Positions 7,578-14,975 of a stretch of DNA of 19,816 nt are shown piece by piece; the first letter of the stretch is position 1; each line of letters opens with the position of its first letter. The notes under the pieces were generated by a model. The model saw only the letters and a program-made list of their open reading frames with translations. It had not been told where the DNA came from and did not search any database. This DNA is from JALJPB01 sp963933115. GTDB lineage: Bacteria > Pseudomonadota > Gammaproteobacteria > Enterobacterales > Alteromonadaceae. A program made the position numbers and the translations under genes. The stretch lies in NCBI GenBank assembly GCA_963933115.1, contig CAWVSL010000046.1:1-19816 (forward strand), read 5' to 3'.

Positions 7578-9357
7578 TCTTTATTGTGGTGAGGTTAATG
7601 AATCTCATATTGGTCAAGAAGTAACTCTTTGTGGTTGGGTAAATAAACGTCGTGATTTAGGGGCAGTGATCTTTTTAGATCTCCGTGATCGTGAAGGCTT
7701 AGTGCAAGTTGTTTATGATCCAGACTTACCCGAAGTTTTAGCCACAGCAAATAGCTTGCGTAATGAGTTTTGTGTGCAGCTCAAAGGTATTGTTCGTGCT
7801 CGTCCCGAAGGACAAGTAAATAAGAAAATGGCAACCGGTGCTATTGAAGTTCTAGGTTTAGAACTGACCATCTTGAACAAATCTGCGCCTTTGCCGCTTG
7901 ACCCGAACCAAACTAATTCTGAAGAGCAGCGTTTAAAATATCGCTACCTTGATTTACGCCGTCCTGAAATGACCGAACGCATGCGTTTTCGTGCAAAAGT
8001 GACCTCTAAAGTTCGGTCGTCATTAGAAGGCCAAGGCTTTATTGATATTGAAACCCCTATTCTTACCGCAGCAACTCCAGAAGGTGCTCGTGATTATTTA
8101 GTGCCAAGTCGCACACATAAAGGCAGTTTTTTTGCACTGCCTCAATCACCACAATTATATAAACAATTGTTAATGATGTCTGGAATGGAGCGTTATTATC
8201 AAATCGTAAAATGTTTCCGTGATGAAGATTTACGTGCTGACAGGCAACCAGAATTTACTCAAATCGATATTGAAACCTCGTTCATGAGCAGTGATCAAGT
8301 GATGGCGGTTGCTGAAACAATGATTGTTAACTTATTTAAAGAGTTGATGGACGTTGATTTAGGTTCTTTCCCACGTATGACTTACCTTGAAGCCATGACT
8401 CGTTTTGGATCTGATAAACCCGATCTTCGTAATCCATTAGAGATTGTGGATGTTGCTGATATTTTAAAAAATGTTGAGTTTAAAGTTTTTTCAGGTCCAG
8501 CAAATGATGAACAAGGTCGTGTTGCTGTTATTTGTGTTCCTGGTGGCGCAGCTAAGTTTTCACGTAAAGGTATTGATGAACTAACTAAGTTTGTCGGTAT
8601 TTACGGCGCTAAAGGCATGCCATGGATGAAAGTCAATGACATAGCTGCAGCGTTGGCTACAGGCATAGAGGGATTACAATCTCCAGTATTGAAATTCTTA
8701 TCGAAAGAGGAAGTCACCGCTATTTTAACCCGTACCAATGCTCAAACGGGTGATGTCATTTTCTTTGGTTCAGATACTTATAATGTGGTTACTGAATCAT
8801 TGGGTGCGCTTCGCCTTAAAATAGGTGAGGAGTTAGATTTACTTAAAGGTGATTGGAAACCATTATGGGTCGTTGATTTTCCAATGTTTGAAGAAATTGA
8901 TGGTCATATGCATGCGTTGCATCACCCGTTTACCGCACCAACAAACTTAACCGCCGAGCAATTAGAGGCTAAGCCTATTGGTGCATTATCAAATGCTTAC
9001 GATATGGTATTAAATGGTTGTGAATTAGGTGGTGGCTCTGTTCGTATTCATAACCAAGATATGCAAGCAGCAGTATTTAGAATCTTAGGCATTAGTGATG
9101 AAGAAGCCCAAGAAAAATTTGGCTTCTTATTAGAAGCACTTCAATACGGCGCACCACCGCATGCGGGTTTAGCTTTTGGTCTGGACCGTTTGGTGATGTT
9201 AATGACAGGGTCGAGTTCTATTCGAGATGTAATGGCATTTCCTAAAACCACTACTGCGGCTTGTCCACTAACGAATGCACCCGGTAAGGCAAACCCTGCA
9301 CAATTACTTGAGTTAGCGATTGCTTGTCTTCCTAAAGAAGAAAAGTCAGCAGAATAA
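7570..9357 (+). CDS. aspS: Aspartyl-tRNA synthetase
   Basis: Charges tRNA-Asp in the cytoplasm. At 595 residues it is a full-length bacterial-type class II synthetase (E. coli 590). The N-terminal OB fold carries the anticodon-binding segment CGWVNKRRDLGAVIFLDLRDREG (21-43). Leu30 there, rather than His, is what tRNA-Asp-specific (discriminating) enzymes usually have; this is an inference from the family. Motif 2 is FRDEDLRADRQPEFTQ (216-231), the bacterial insertion domain follows (about 290-420), and motif 3 is GLAFGLDRLVMLM near residue 530. AGGA seven bases before the ATG fixes the start. A strong terminator follows, so it is probably its own transcription unit. Confidence 0.98.
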   Translation: MRSLYCGEVNESHIGQEVTLCGWVNKRRDLGAVIFLDLRDREGLVQVVYDPDLPEVLATANSLRNEFCVQLKGIVRARPEGQVNKKMATGAIEVLGLELTILNKSAPLPLDPNQTNSEEQRLKYRYLDLRRPEMTERMRFRAKVTSKVRSSLEGQGFIDIETPILTAATPEGARDYLVPSRTHKGSFFALPQSPQLYKQLLMMSGMERYYQIVKCFRDEDLRADRQPEFTQIDIETSFMSSDQVMAVAETMIVNLFKELMDVDLGSFPRMTYLEAMTRFGSDKPDLRNPLEIVDVADILKNVEFKVFSGPANDEQGRVAVICVPGGAAKFSRKGIDELTKFVGIYGAKGMPWMKVNDIAAALATGIEGLQSPVLKFLSKEEVTAILTRTNAQTGDVIFFGSDTYNVVTESLGALRLKIGEELDLLKGDWKPLWVVDFPMFEEIDGHMHALHHPFTAPTNLTAEQLEAKPIGALSNAYDMVLNGCELGGGSVRIHNQDMQAAVFRILGISDEEAQEKFGFLLEALQYGAPPHAGLAFGLDRLVMLMTGSSSIRDVMAFPKTTTAACPLTNAPGKANPAQLLELAIACLPKEEKSAE

Positions 9358-9408
9358 AAAGGTGATAAGGAAAGCTTAAGGATTATTTAAGTAAATTTTC
9401 TATCCGTT

Positions 9409-9449
9409 AATGCAGTTAAAACAAATGTTTTGGCTGCATTTTTATTTTT
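9409..9449 (+). terminator. Intrinsic terminator after aspS
   Basis: A 14-base stem (9409-9422 with 9427-9440, two G-T wobbles) with an AAAT loop is followed by TTTATTTTT. It separates aspS from ruvC. Confidence 0.85.
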
Positions 9450-9513
9450 AAGCTATGAATTAAGACCACTTCCTTTTATCCTTAACTTAGTATTTTAAAA
9501 TGACAGAGAAAAT

Positions 9514-10056
9514 ATGACTATCATTCTCGGTATAGACCCCGGCTCACGTTTAACAGGTTATGGCGTGATTAAACAAGAAGGCAGAAAGTTTACCTACCTT
9601 GGCAGTGGCTGTATTAAGGCGATGGGCTCAGATAAAGACCCAGCCAGTAAAGTCTTAGGTTCGCGCCTACAAACAATTTTTGCCGGTGTATCAGAACTTA
9701 TTATTCAATTTAAACCGGATCTCTTTGCCATTGAACAAGTTTTTATGGCAAAAAATCCAGATTCGGCACTTAAACTTGGACAAGCCAGGGGGGCAGCAAT
9801 TGTTGCGGCTACTAATTCCGGGCTATTAATCGCTGAATATTCTGCAAGGCAAATAAAACAATCGGTTGTTGGCACCGGTGCAGCGGATAAAAGTCAAGTA
9901 CAGCATATGGTAAAGTCTATTTTAAAGTTACCAGCCAATCCGCAAGAAGATGCAGCAGATGCACTAGCGGTAGCACTTTGTCACGGTCATAGTCATGAAT
10001 ATTTAGCAAAGATGTCAGGTCAAGCATCTAAAATTGTCAGAGGAAGATTAAGGTAA
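9514..10056 (+). CDS. ruvC: Holliday junction resolvase RuvC (crossover junction endodeoxyribonuclease)
   Basis: Cuts Holliday junctions after RuvAB branch migration during recombinational repair. The four acidic active-site residues are visible in an RNase H-like fold: Asp8 (ILGIDPGSR), Glu74 (LFAIEQVF), and Asp146 and Asp149 (EDAADALAVALCH). KNPDSALKLGQARGAA is the family signature. At 180 residues it is slightly longer than E. coli RuvC (173), with the extra residues around 36-50 (AMGSDKDPASKVLGSR). The ATG is preceded only by a weak AGAGAAA, but the conserved GIDPG near the N-terminus supports it. No yebC lies upstream, and ruvA follows after 117 bases. Confidence 0.97.
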   Translation: MTIILGIDPGSRLTGYGVIKQEGRKFTYLGSGCIKAMGSDKDPASKVLGSRLQTIFAGVSELIIQFKPDLFAIEQVFMAKNPDSALKLGQARGAAIVAATNSGLLIAEYSARQIKQSVVGTGAADKSQVQHMVKSILKLPANPQEDAADALAVALCHGHSHEYLAKMSGQASKIVRGRLR

Positions 10057-10113
10057 TTAAAAGAAATTACTCACAATGATTGATTAGCAACTTTCAAGCG
10101 ATAGCTTTTTCTT

Positions 10114-10133
10114 TACTGTATAAATATCTAGTG
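10114..10133 (+). promoter_or_regulatory. LexA-like SOS box before ruvAB
   Basis: TACTGTATAAATATCTAGTG matches the E. coli LexA consensus TACTGTATATATATACAGTA at 16 of 20 positions. The left half-site is perfect; the right half-site has TAG in place of the key CAG. It overlaps TATAAA (10119-10124), a possible -10 element, and lies 41 bases before the ruvA start. E. coli ruvAB is LexA-controlled, which makes the position meaningful. Confidence 0.5.
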
Positions 10134-10173
10134 CTATTGTTGCGATATAGGATAATAATAAAGGTTCATCGAT

Positions 10174-10791
10174 GTGATTGGTCGTTTACGTGGAATATTG
10201 TTAGAAAAAATAGCACCAGAGATATTAATAGAATGTTCAGGTGTTGGCTATGAAGTCACTATGCCGATGACCAGTATTTATGCACTTCCAGAAGTTAATC
10301 AAGAAGCGATTGTCTATACTCACTTTGTTGTTCGTGAAGATGCTCAACTCCTGTATGGTTTTGCTAATAAAATTGAGCGCAAACTGTTTAGGATTTTATT
10401 AAAAGTCAATGGTGTTGGACCCAAGTTGGGTTTGGCTATCTTATCAGGAATGTCAGCAGACCAATTTGTTAGCTGTGTGATACATAATGATTTAGCGACT
10501 ATCGTAAAAATTCCAGGTGTGGGTAAAAAAACAGCTGAGCGTTTATTAATTGAAATCAGGGATCGATTAAAAGACTGGCAAAGTGATAACTCTTCGTTAA
10601 TGGTGGGTGATTTGCCGGTGGTAGCCCATCATGAATTAAAGGTGATTAATGATGAAAAAGGTGACGCAATCAATGCATTGATTTCACTAGGCTATTCGCA
10701 AGGCCAAGCTGATAAAGCTGTTAGGTCAGTGTATAATAGTGAAATGAAAAGTGAAGATATTATTCGTTTTTCCTTAAAGTCTATGCTTTAA
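10174..10791 (+). CDS. ruvA: Holliday junction branch-migration protein RuvA
   Basis: Binds the four-way junction as a tetramer and loads RuvB rings. The start is GTG (MIGRLRGILLEK), with AAAGG about nine bases upstream; an ATG two bases earlier is followed at once by a stop. The domains are the OB fold (1-64, ending REDAQLLYGF), paired helix-hairpin-helix motifs (KVNGVGPKLGLAIL 77-90 and KIPGVGKKTAERLL 112-125), a flexible acidic linker, and the RuvB-binding three-helix domain (about 158-205, INALISLGYSQGQADKAVR). At 205 residues it is normal. ruvB follows after 28 bases, forming an ruvAB unit that is probably SOS-controlled. Confidence 0.97.
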   Translation: MIGRLRGILLEKIAPEILIECSGVGYEVTMPMTSIYALPEVNQEAIVYTHFVVREDAQLLYGFANKIERKLFRILLKVNGVGPKLGLAILSGMSADQFVSCVIHNDLATIVKIPGVGKKTAERLLIEIRDRLKDWQSDNSSLMVGDLPVVAHHELKVINDEKGDAINALISLGYSQGQADKAVRSVYNSEMKSEDIIRFSLKSML

Positions 10792-10819
10792 GGGCGCGTT
10801 TTAGGGTGAAGGAAAAGTA

Positions 10820-11824
10820 ATGATAGAAGCAGATCGGTTAATACAACCAATAGAAACCATCGAAGATGAACCTGTTGATAGGGCTATACGTCCCAAGTTA
10901 TTGGCTGATTATACCGGACAAAGCCATGTTAAAGCGCAAATGGAAATATTTATTCCAGCCGCTAAAAAACGTAATGAGCCCCTTGACCATTTACTTATTT
11001 TTGGTCCTCCAGGCCTAGGCAAAACTACCTTAGCTAATATTGTTGCTAATGAAATGGGGGTAAGTATTCGAACCACTTCAGGTCCTGTGCTTGAAAAAGC
11101 AGGAGACTTAGCTGCTTTACTGACAAATTTAGAAGAAAATGATGTTTTGTTTATAGATGAAATTCATCGCTTGAGCCCCATTGTTGAAGAGATTCTTTAT
11201 CCGGCAATGGAAGACTACCAATTAGATATTATGATAGGTGAGGGGCCAGCGGCCCGTTCAATAAAACTTGATTTACCTGCCTTCACTTTAATTGGCGCAA
11301 CAACTCGTGCTGGTGCGTTAACATCACCGTTAAGAGACCGTTTTGGCATTGTTCAACGCTTAGAGTTTTACAATGTGACCGACCTTACCCAAATCATTAC
11401 GCGCTCAGCGCATTTTCTTAATTTAACCATAGACCATCAAGGGGCCTTAGAAGTTGCAAAACGCTCGCGTGGTACTCCCAGAATTGCTAATCGATTACTG
11501 AGACGCGTTAGAGACTATGCTGACGTAAAAACCGAGGGTATTGTCAATCAAGATACTGCTGAGAAAGCACTAAATATGTTAGAAGTTGATAGCGAAGGCT
11601 TTGATATCATGGACCGTAAACTACTCAGTGCTATTATTGATAAATTTATGGGTGGCCCGGTAGGTTTAGACAATGTCGCTGCAGCTATTGGTGAAGAACG
11701 AGAAACCATTGAAGATGTTATTGAACCTTTTCTGATTCAACAGGGTTTCTTGCAACGCACACCTCGAGGTCGTATTGCAACAGACCGGGCTTATCAGCAT
11801 TTTGGCCTAAAAAAAGAAAGTTAA
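10820..11824 (+). CDS. ruvB: Holliday junction branch-migration ATPase RuvB
   Basis: A hexameric AAA+ motor that drives branch migration on RuvA-bound junctions. At 334 residues it matches E. coli (336). Visible are Walker A GPPGLGKT (62-69), Walker B DEIH (113-116), sensor GATTRAG (159-165), the arginine-finger region LRDRFG (171-176), and the C-terminal winged helix (GGPVGLDNVAAAIGEE, ending FLQRTPRGRIA). AAGGA ahead of the ATG supports the start. It is last in the ruv group. No plus-strand hairpin with a T run follows directly; the first terminator-like structure on that strand is about 270 bases on. Confidence 0.98.
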   Translation: MIEADRLIQPIETIEDEPVDRAIRPKLLADYTGQSHVKAQMEIFIPAAKKRNEPLDHLLIFGPPGLGKTTLANIVANEMGVSIRTTSGPVLEKAGDLAALLTNLEENDVLFIDEIHRLSPIVEEILYPAMEDYQLDIMIGEGPAARSIKLDLPAFTLIGATTRAGALTSPLRDRFGIVQRLEFYNVTDLTQIITRSAHFLNLTIDHQGALEVAKRSRGTPRIANRLLRRVRDYADVKTEGIVNQDTAEKALNMLEVDSEGFDIMDRKLLSAIIDKFMGGPVGLDNVAAAIGEERETIEDVIEPFLIQQGFLQRTPRGRIATDRAYQHFGLKKES

Positions 11825-11861
11825 TATTACTCTAAATTGAGAAGTGATATTTATTGTAGGT

Positions 11862-11890
11862 AAAAAAAAACCCGTAAACTAAGTACGGGT
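11862..11890 (-). terminator. Orphan intrinsic terminator on the minus strand
   Basis: A perfect 7-base stem, ACCCGTA (11890-11884) and TACGGGT (11876-11870), with a 7-base loop is followed by eight T (11869-11862). The T run is only on the minus strand, so it does not serve ruvB. It implies a leftward transcript ending here, although no leftward protein gene lies upstream. Confidence 0.75.
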
Positions 11891-12043
11891 CAACTAATCA
11901 AGTTGTTAAAAGGAAGTTGTATATTTCAGTGAGTTTCGGGAAGAAACACATGTCTGCTAATTCAAAAAAATTACTGAACATTATTTTACTAATCAAGTAA
12001 CCATTAGTGAAAACGATTGATTTACTTCGTTAGTTCAGAAACA
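11862..12043 (-). ncRNA. Candidate small RNA (~182 nt), unrecognised family
   Basis: A sigma70-like promoter and a strong intrinsic terminator on the minus strand bracket about 182 bases with no plus-strand gene. The transcript is well structured. CTGAAC (12038-12033) pairs with GTTCAG (11979-11974), enclosing hairpin AACGA/TCGTT (12031-12012) and hairpin ACTAAT/ATTAGT extended by TTTT/AAAA across a bulged C (about 12014-11984). Next comes GTGTTTC/GAAACtCAC (11949-11929) around a TTCCC loop. CAACT/AGTTG (11905-11891) follows with loop TGATT, then the terminator. The sequence ACTTGATTAGT occurs twice. Between structures, ACTTCCTTT (11917-11908) could pair with Shine-Dalgarno sites, as in Hfq-dependent regulators. 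I do not recognise it as 6S, Spot 42, CsrB or another known family. A 27-codon ORF (11981-11898) lies inside it. Confidence 0.5.
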
Positions 12044-12049
12044 AATTTT

Positions 12050-12078
12050 ATAATAAACGACCATATCAAAAGTGACAA
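12050..12078 (-). promoter_or_regulatory. Candidate sigma70 promoter of the small RNA
   Basis: TTGTCA (12078-12073, five of six to TTGACA), a 17-base spacer, and TATTAT (12055-12050, five of six to TATAAT). Start of transcription is expected near 12043. Confidence 0.5.
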
Positions 12079-12096
12079 ACTAATAAAATTAATAGC

Positions 12097-12128
12097 TATT
12101 CATTACTTTTTCTAATGAATATTTTTTT
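12097..12128 (+). terminator. AT-rich terminator-like hairpin
   Basis: TATTCATTA (12097-12105) and TAATGAATA (12113-12121) form a perfect 9-base stem with loop CTTTTTC, followed by seven T (12122-12128). The stem is AT-rich and may be weak. It could end read-through from ruvB, and it lies just upstream of the small-RNA promoter. Confidence 0.4.
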
Positions 12129-12316
12129 ATCGATTTTAATTGTAATTCTCGTTATTAAGTATCAGTGAAATCTAGCATTAATAGTAGCTTTATAGAAAAA
12201 ATTTCTAATGGTTAATCTTTGAGTCTAATGAAACGTTGAGCGCTTTATTCTAAAATAAGAAAGTTGTAGTAATAATTAACTTTTAAGTTAGTTATTTACA
12301 ATTTTATCTTAATAAA

Positions 12317-12345
12317 TTGCCATAATCCCTTGTGATACCGATACT
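12317..12345 (+). promoter_or_regulatory. Candidate promoter of the ybgC-tol-pal operon
   Basis: TTGCCA (12317-12322) and GATACT (12340-12345) are 17 bases apart, 57 bases before the ybgC ATG. The -35 matches at five of six positions and the -10 at four. Confidence 0.35.
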
Positions 12346-12402
12346 TTATCTATTAATATACATCACTTAATTAATCAACTTAAAACTACTCGTATAACTC
12401 TT

Positions 12403-12813
12403 ATGCCTGCAACATACCATAATTATCAAATTCGCGTTTTTTATGAAGATACTGATGCTGGGGGTATTGTTTATTATGCCAACTATTTAAAATTTTTTGA
12501 ACGCGGTCGAACTGAGTGGTTAAGAGCACTGGGTATAAATCAGTCAATTCTCTTAGAACAAAACATAGGTTTTGTGGTCTCAAAGGTTGAAATGGATAAT
12601 ATTGCCTCGGCAAAGCTGGATGATTTACTTAATGTCAATACAGAGATATTGCATTTGAAAGCAGCGAGTCTTGTTTTTGCTCAGAAAATCACCAATCAAA
12701 AGCAACAATTGTTAGCGAGTTTAATCGTTCGTGTTGCCTGTATTAGGTCTCGTGAGGCTAAGCCTTGTGGTATTCCCAAAGCTATATTAGGAGTGTTTAA
12801 AAGTGTCAGCTGA
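12403..12813 (+). CDS. ybgC: Tol-Pal-associated acyl-CoA thioesterase YbgC
   Basis: A hotdog-fold thioesterase of 136 residues (E. coli 134) acting on acyl-CoA in the cytoplasm. The signature YEDTDAGGIVYYANYLKFFERGRTEWLR is present, with the catalytic Asp18 in the second DxD position; GIVYYANY forms the active-site helix. It is the usual first gene of the Tol-Pal operon, but how it serves Tol-Pal is not settled. No good Shine-Dalgarno sequence precedes the ATG; the conserved N-terminus supports this start. Its last 11 bases overlap tolQ, suggesting coupled translation. Confidence 0.95.
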   Translation: MPATYHNYQIRVFYEDTDAGGIVYYANYLKFFERGRTEWLRALGINQSILLEQNIGFVVSKVEMDNIASAKLDDLLNVNTEILHLKAASLVFAQKITNQKQQLLASLIVRVACIRSREAKPCGIPKAILGVFKSVS

Positions 12814-13483
12814 ATTTTCGGTTTTTGATTTAGTATTACATGCCAGTTTATTGGTTAAGTTCGTCATGCTGATTCTGTTAGGTTTTTCAGTTACTTGTTG
12901 GACTATGATTTTTCAACGGCAGAAAGCTATTAAAGCTGCTCAGCAGCAATTAAAGTCTTTTGAGGATAAATTTTGGAGTGGGGCTGATTTAAGCAAGTTA
13001 TACATCGAAGTCTCTGCTCAAAGCAATATTACCGGTATTGAAAGCCTATTTATTGCCGGTTTTAAAGAATTTGCAAAATTAAGAAAGTCAAATATGAATA
13101 CCCCACAAGCCGTTGTCGATGGTACTCACCGTGCTATGCGTGTTTCACTCTCCAGAGAAGTCGACGAATTAGAAATACATTTAACCTTTATGGCAACTGT
13201 TGGCTCCATTAGCCCGTATATTGGTTTGTTTGGAACTGTGTGGGGTATTATGAACTCATTCATTGGACTTGGCGCTGTTCAACAGGCAACCTTAGCTTCT
13301 GTTGCTCCAGGTATTGCTGAGGCTTTAATTGCCACCGCTATGGGACTTTTTGCGGCAATTCCTGCAGTGATGGCGTTTAACCGTTTTAGTCACCATGTTG
13401 AAAAGCTTGAAAATAGTTATATTAATTTTATTGATGAGTTTTCAAGTATCTTACAGCGCCAATCAGCTGCTGAACAAAAATAG
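12803..13483 (+). CDS. tolQ: Tol-Pal proton channel subunit TolQ
   Basis: Inner-membrane ExbB/MotA-family channel subunit that, with TolR, converts the proton gradient into force on TolA during outer-membrane constriction. At 226 residues it is close to E. coli (230). It has three membrane segments: about 14-36, 128-156 (ATVGSISPYIGLFGTVWGIM) and 168-192 (APGIAEALIATAMGLFAAIPAVM). The polar channel residues Thr145 and Thr178 fall at the same numbers as in E. coli. The start is GTG, with AGGAG ten bases upstream inside ybgC. The 54-base gap to tolR is wider than the tolR-tolA gap. Confidence 0.96.
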   Translation: MSAEFSVFDLVLHASLLVKFVMLILLGFSVTCWTMIFQRQKAIKAAQQQLKSFEDKFWSGADLSKLYIEVSAQSNITGIESLFIAGFKEFAKLRKSNMNTPQAVVDGTHRAMRVSLSREVDELEIHLTFMATVGSISPYIGLFGTVWGIMNSFIGLGAVQQATLASVAPGIAEALIATAMGLFAAIPAVMAFNRFSHHVEKLENSYINFIDEFSSILQRQSAAEQK

Positions 13484-13537
13484 CTTGGCCTTTGAGTTAG
13501 ATATTAAGTTAGGCAATACAGGAGCTGAGGAATTCAA

Positions 13538-13963
13538 ATGTATACTCGCGTTAAACGAAAGAAAGTTGCAGAAATAAATGTGGTACCTTATATCGATGTG
13601 ATGTTGGTACTATTAATTATTTTTATGGTAACGGCTCCCCTAGTAACACAAGGTGTTAAAGTTGATTTACCTAAAGCAGACGCAAAAGCGTTAGATAAAG
13701 ACTCTAAACCGCCACTAGTCGCTTCGGTTGACTCAGAGGGTAATTATTATTTAGCCGTTGGTACGAGTAAAAATGATGCGATGTCAGCTAATGAAGTTGC
13801 TGTTTTAGTTAAGGCTCATTTAGAAGTTGAGCCTAATACGCCTGTAGTCGTTAATGCCGATGGTGCAGTATCTTATGATGCTGTTATTCAATTAATGGTC
13901 TTGCTTCAACAAAAAGCGGGTGTGCCATCAGTGGGTTTAATGACCGATATGCCGGAGAAGTAA
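13538..13963 (+). CDS. tolR: Tol-Pal proton channel subunit TolR
   Basis: ExbD-family partner of TolQ: one N-terminal membrane helix and a periplasmic domain that dimerises and binds peptidoglycan. Its 141 residues match the family (E. coli 142). Asp20 in NVVPYIDVMLVLLIIFMVTAPLV is the proton-carrying residue (Asp23 in E. coli). The periplasmic part begins at the conserved VDLPKADAK and ends with the PSVGLMTD strand. GAGGA six bases before the ATG sets the start. Confidence 0.97.
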   Translation: MYTRVKRKKVAEINVVPYIDVMLVLLIIFMVTAPLVTQGVKVDLPKADAKALDKDSKPPLVASVDSEGNYYLAVGTSKNDAMSANEVAVLVKAHLEVEPNTPVVVNADGAVSYDAVIQLMVLLQQKAGVPSVGLMTDMPEK

Positions 13964-13966
13964 CAG

Positions 13967-14887
13967 GTGAATACAAAACATAAACCACTAATTTTAAGTA
14001 TTGGTTTACATCTTGGTTTGATTGTAGTCTTGGTAATGGGCGACTATACCTCAACGCCAAAACCTATCCCTGTGGTCTCGCAAGTAACCCCGATAGAGGC
14101 GGTGATCGTTGATCAAGCAAAAGTAGCTAGCCAAGTTAAAAAGTTAAAAAAACAAAAAGCAGATGCTGCCGCAGCAGAGAAAAAAAGACAACGTGATGCT
14201 GATGATCGTCTAGCAGATGCCAAAAGAAAGCGGCTAAAAGAAGAAGCGAAAATTAAAAAATTAGAAGGCCAACGTCAACAGAAATTAAAAGAGAAGCGTA
14301 AAGCTGATGCAGATGCTAAAACATCAAAAGCCAAAGCAGTAGCGGCTGAAAAATCAAGAAAGCAAATGTTAGCTAAGCAAAAAAAAGCGGATGATGTTGC
14401 GGCAGCGATAAAAGCTAAGCGGATAAAATCTGAGTTAGCAGCTGAGAAAAGAGCACTAAAAAAAGCGGAAGACAAACGTAAGAAAGAAGTTGCAGACAAA
14501 AAGCGTAAAGAGAAAAAAGAAAGAGAGCGGGCAGAACAAGATAAGCTGTTAGAAGAACAGTTAGCAGCAGAAATGGCAAAACGTCAACAAGCTCGTCGTC
14601 AACAGCAAATGTCTGAAATAAAACGTTTTGAATCGTTAATTAAGCAAACTATTCAGCGTAATTTAATAACAGATCGCAGTTCAATGACAGGTAAGTCTTG
14701 TAAATTAACCATAAGTCTTGCAACATCAGGTTTTGTGACCAACGTTGTTATTGGTCAAGGAGATCGGGTTGTTTGTGATGCGGCACAAAAAGCAATTTAT
14801 AAAGCAGGCACCTTACCGGTATCAAAAGATCCTGAAGTGTTTAATGAAATGCGAAAAATTAGTATGACTGTGATCCCTGAGTTTTAA
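13967..14887 (+). CDS. tolA: Tol-Pal envelope-spanning protein TolA
   Basis: Connects the TolQR motor to TolB and Pal across the periplasm. The start is GTG, three bases after the tolR stop, with GGAG nine bases upstream. Domain I has one membrane helix (about 8-25) with the Ser11-x3-His15 motif that contacts TolQR. Domain II (about 50-215) is a long Lys/Ala/Glu-rich helix with many basic repeats. Domain III (about 218-306) is the globular TolB/Pal-binding end, with Cys245 and Cys270 likely forming a disulphide. At 306 residues it is shorter than E. coli TolA (421), because the helical domain is shorter; this length varies widely in the family. Confidence 0.95.
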   Translation: MNTKHKPLILSIGLHLGLIVVLVMGDYTSTPKPIPVVSQVTPIEAVIVDQAKVASQVKKLKKQKADAAAAEKKRQRDADDRLADAKRKRLKEEAKIKKLEGQRQQKLKEKRKADADAKTSKAKAVAAEKSRKQMLAKQKKADDVAAAIKAKRIKSELAAEKRALKKAEDKRKKEVADKKRKEKKERERAEQDKLLEEQLAAEMAKRQQARRQQQMSEIKRFESLIKQTIQRNLITDRSSMTGKSCKLTISLATSGFVTNVVIGQGDRVVCDAAQKAIYKAGTLPVSKDPEVFNEMRKISMTVIPEF

Positions 14888-14975
14888 ATGGTATTTATAT
14901 CGTTTTAAAACTCAGTAATAACGATTAAAATCACATGTTAATAAATATTAAAATAATAAATTTAGAAGTGTATCA

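Larger units (their letters stand above)
11825..12402. other. 578-base intergenic region between ruvB and ybgC
   Basis: No protein gene of normal size is visible. From left to right it holds a minus-strand intrinsic terminator (11862-11890), a candidate minus-strand small RNA (to about 12043) with promoter (12050-12078), a terminator-like hairpin on the plus strand (12097-12128), a short palindrome TAACTTTTAAGTTA (12277-12290), and a candidate promoter for the ybgC-tol operon (12317-12345). The region is strongly AT-rich. Confidence 0.6.

Noticed and set aside
12401..12613. 70-residue minus-strand ORF opposite ybgC
   Set aside because: It lies antisense to the conserved ybgC catalytic region and has no recognisable domain or ribosome site.
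13395..13577. 60-residue plus-strand ORF with a hydrophobic N-terminus overlapping tolQ and tolR
   Set aside because: It is mostly tolQ and tolR sequence read in another frame, without a ribosome site. The hydrophobic start comes from reading an AT-rich tolQ end out of frame. Kept only as a remark under the tolQ-tolR gap.
14275..14499. 74-residue minus-strand ORF rich in Ala, Ser and Phe
   Set aside because: This is the complement of the Lys/Ala/Glu-rich TolA helix, whose biased codons produce an open antisense frame.
14110..14630. Repetitive A-rich DNA resembling a tandem repeat or foreign segment
   Set aside because: It encodes the low-complexity helical domain II of TolA, which is normal for the family.
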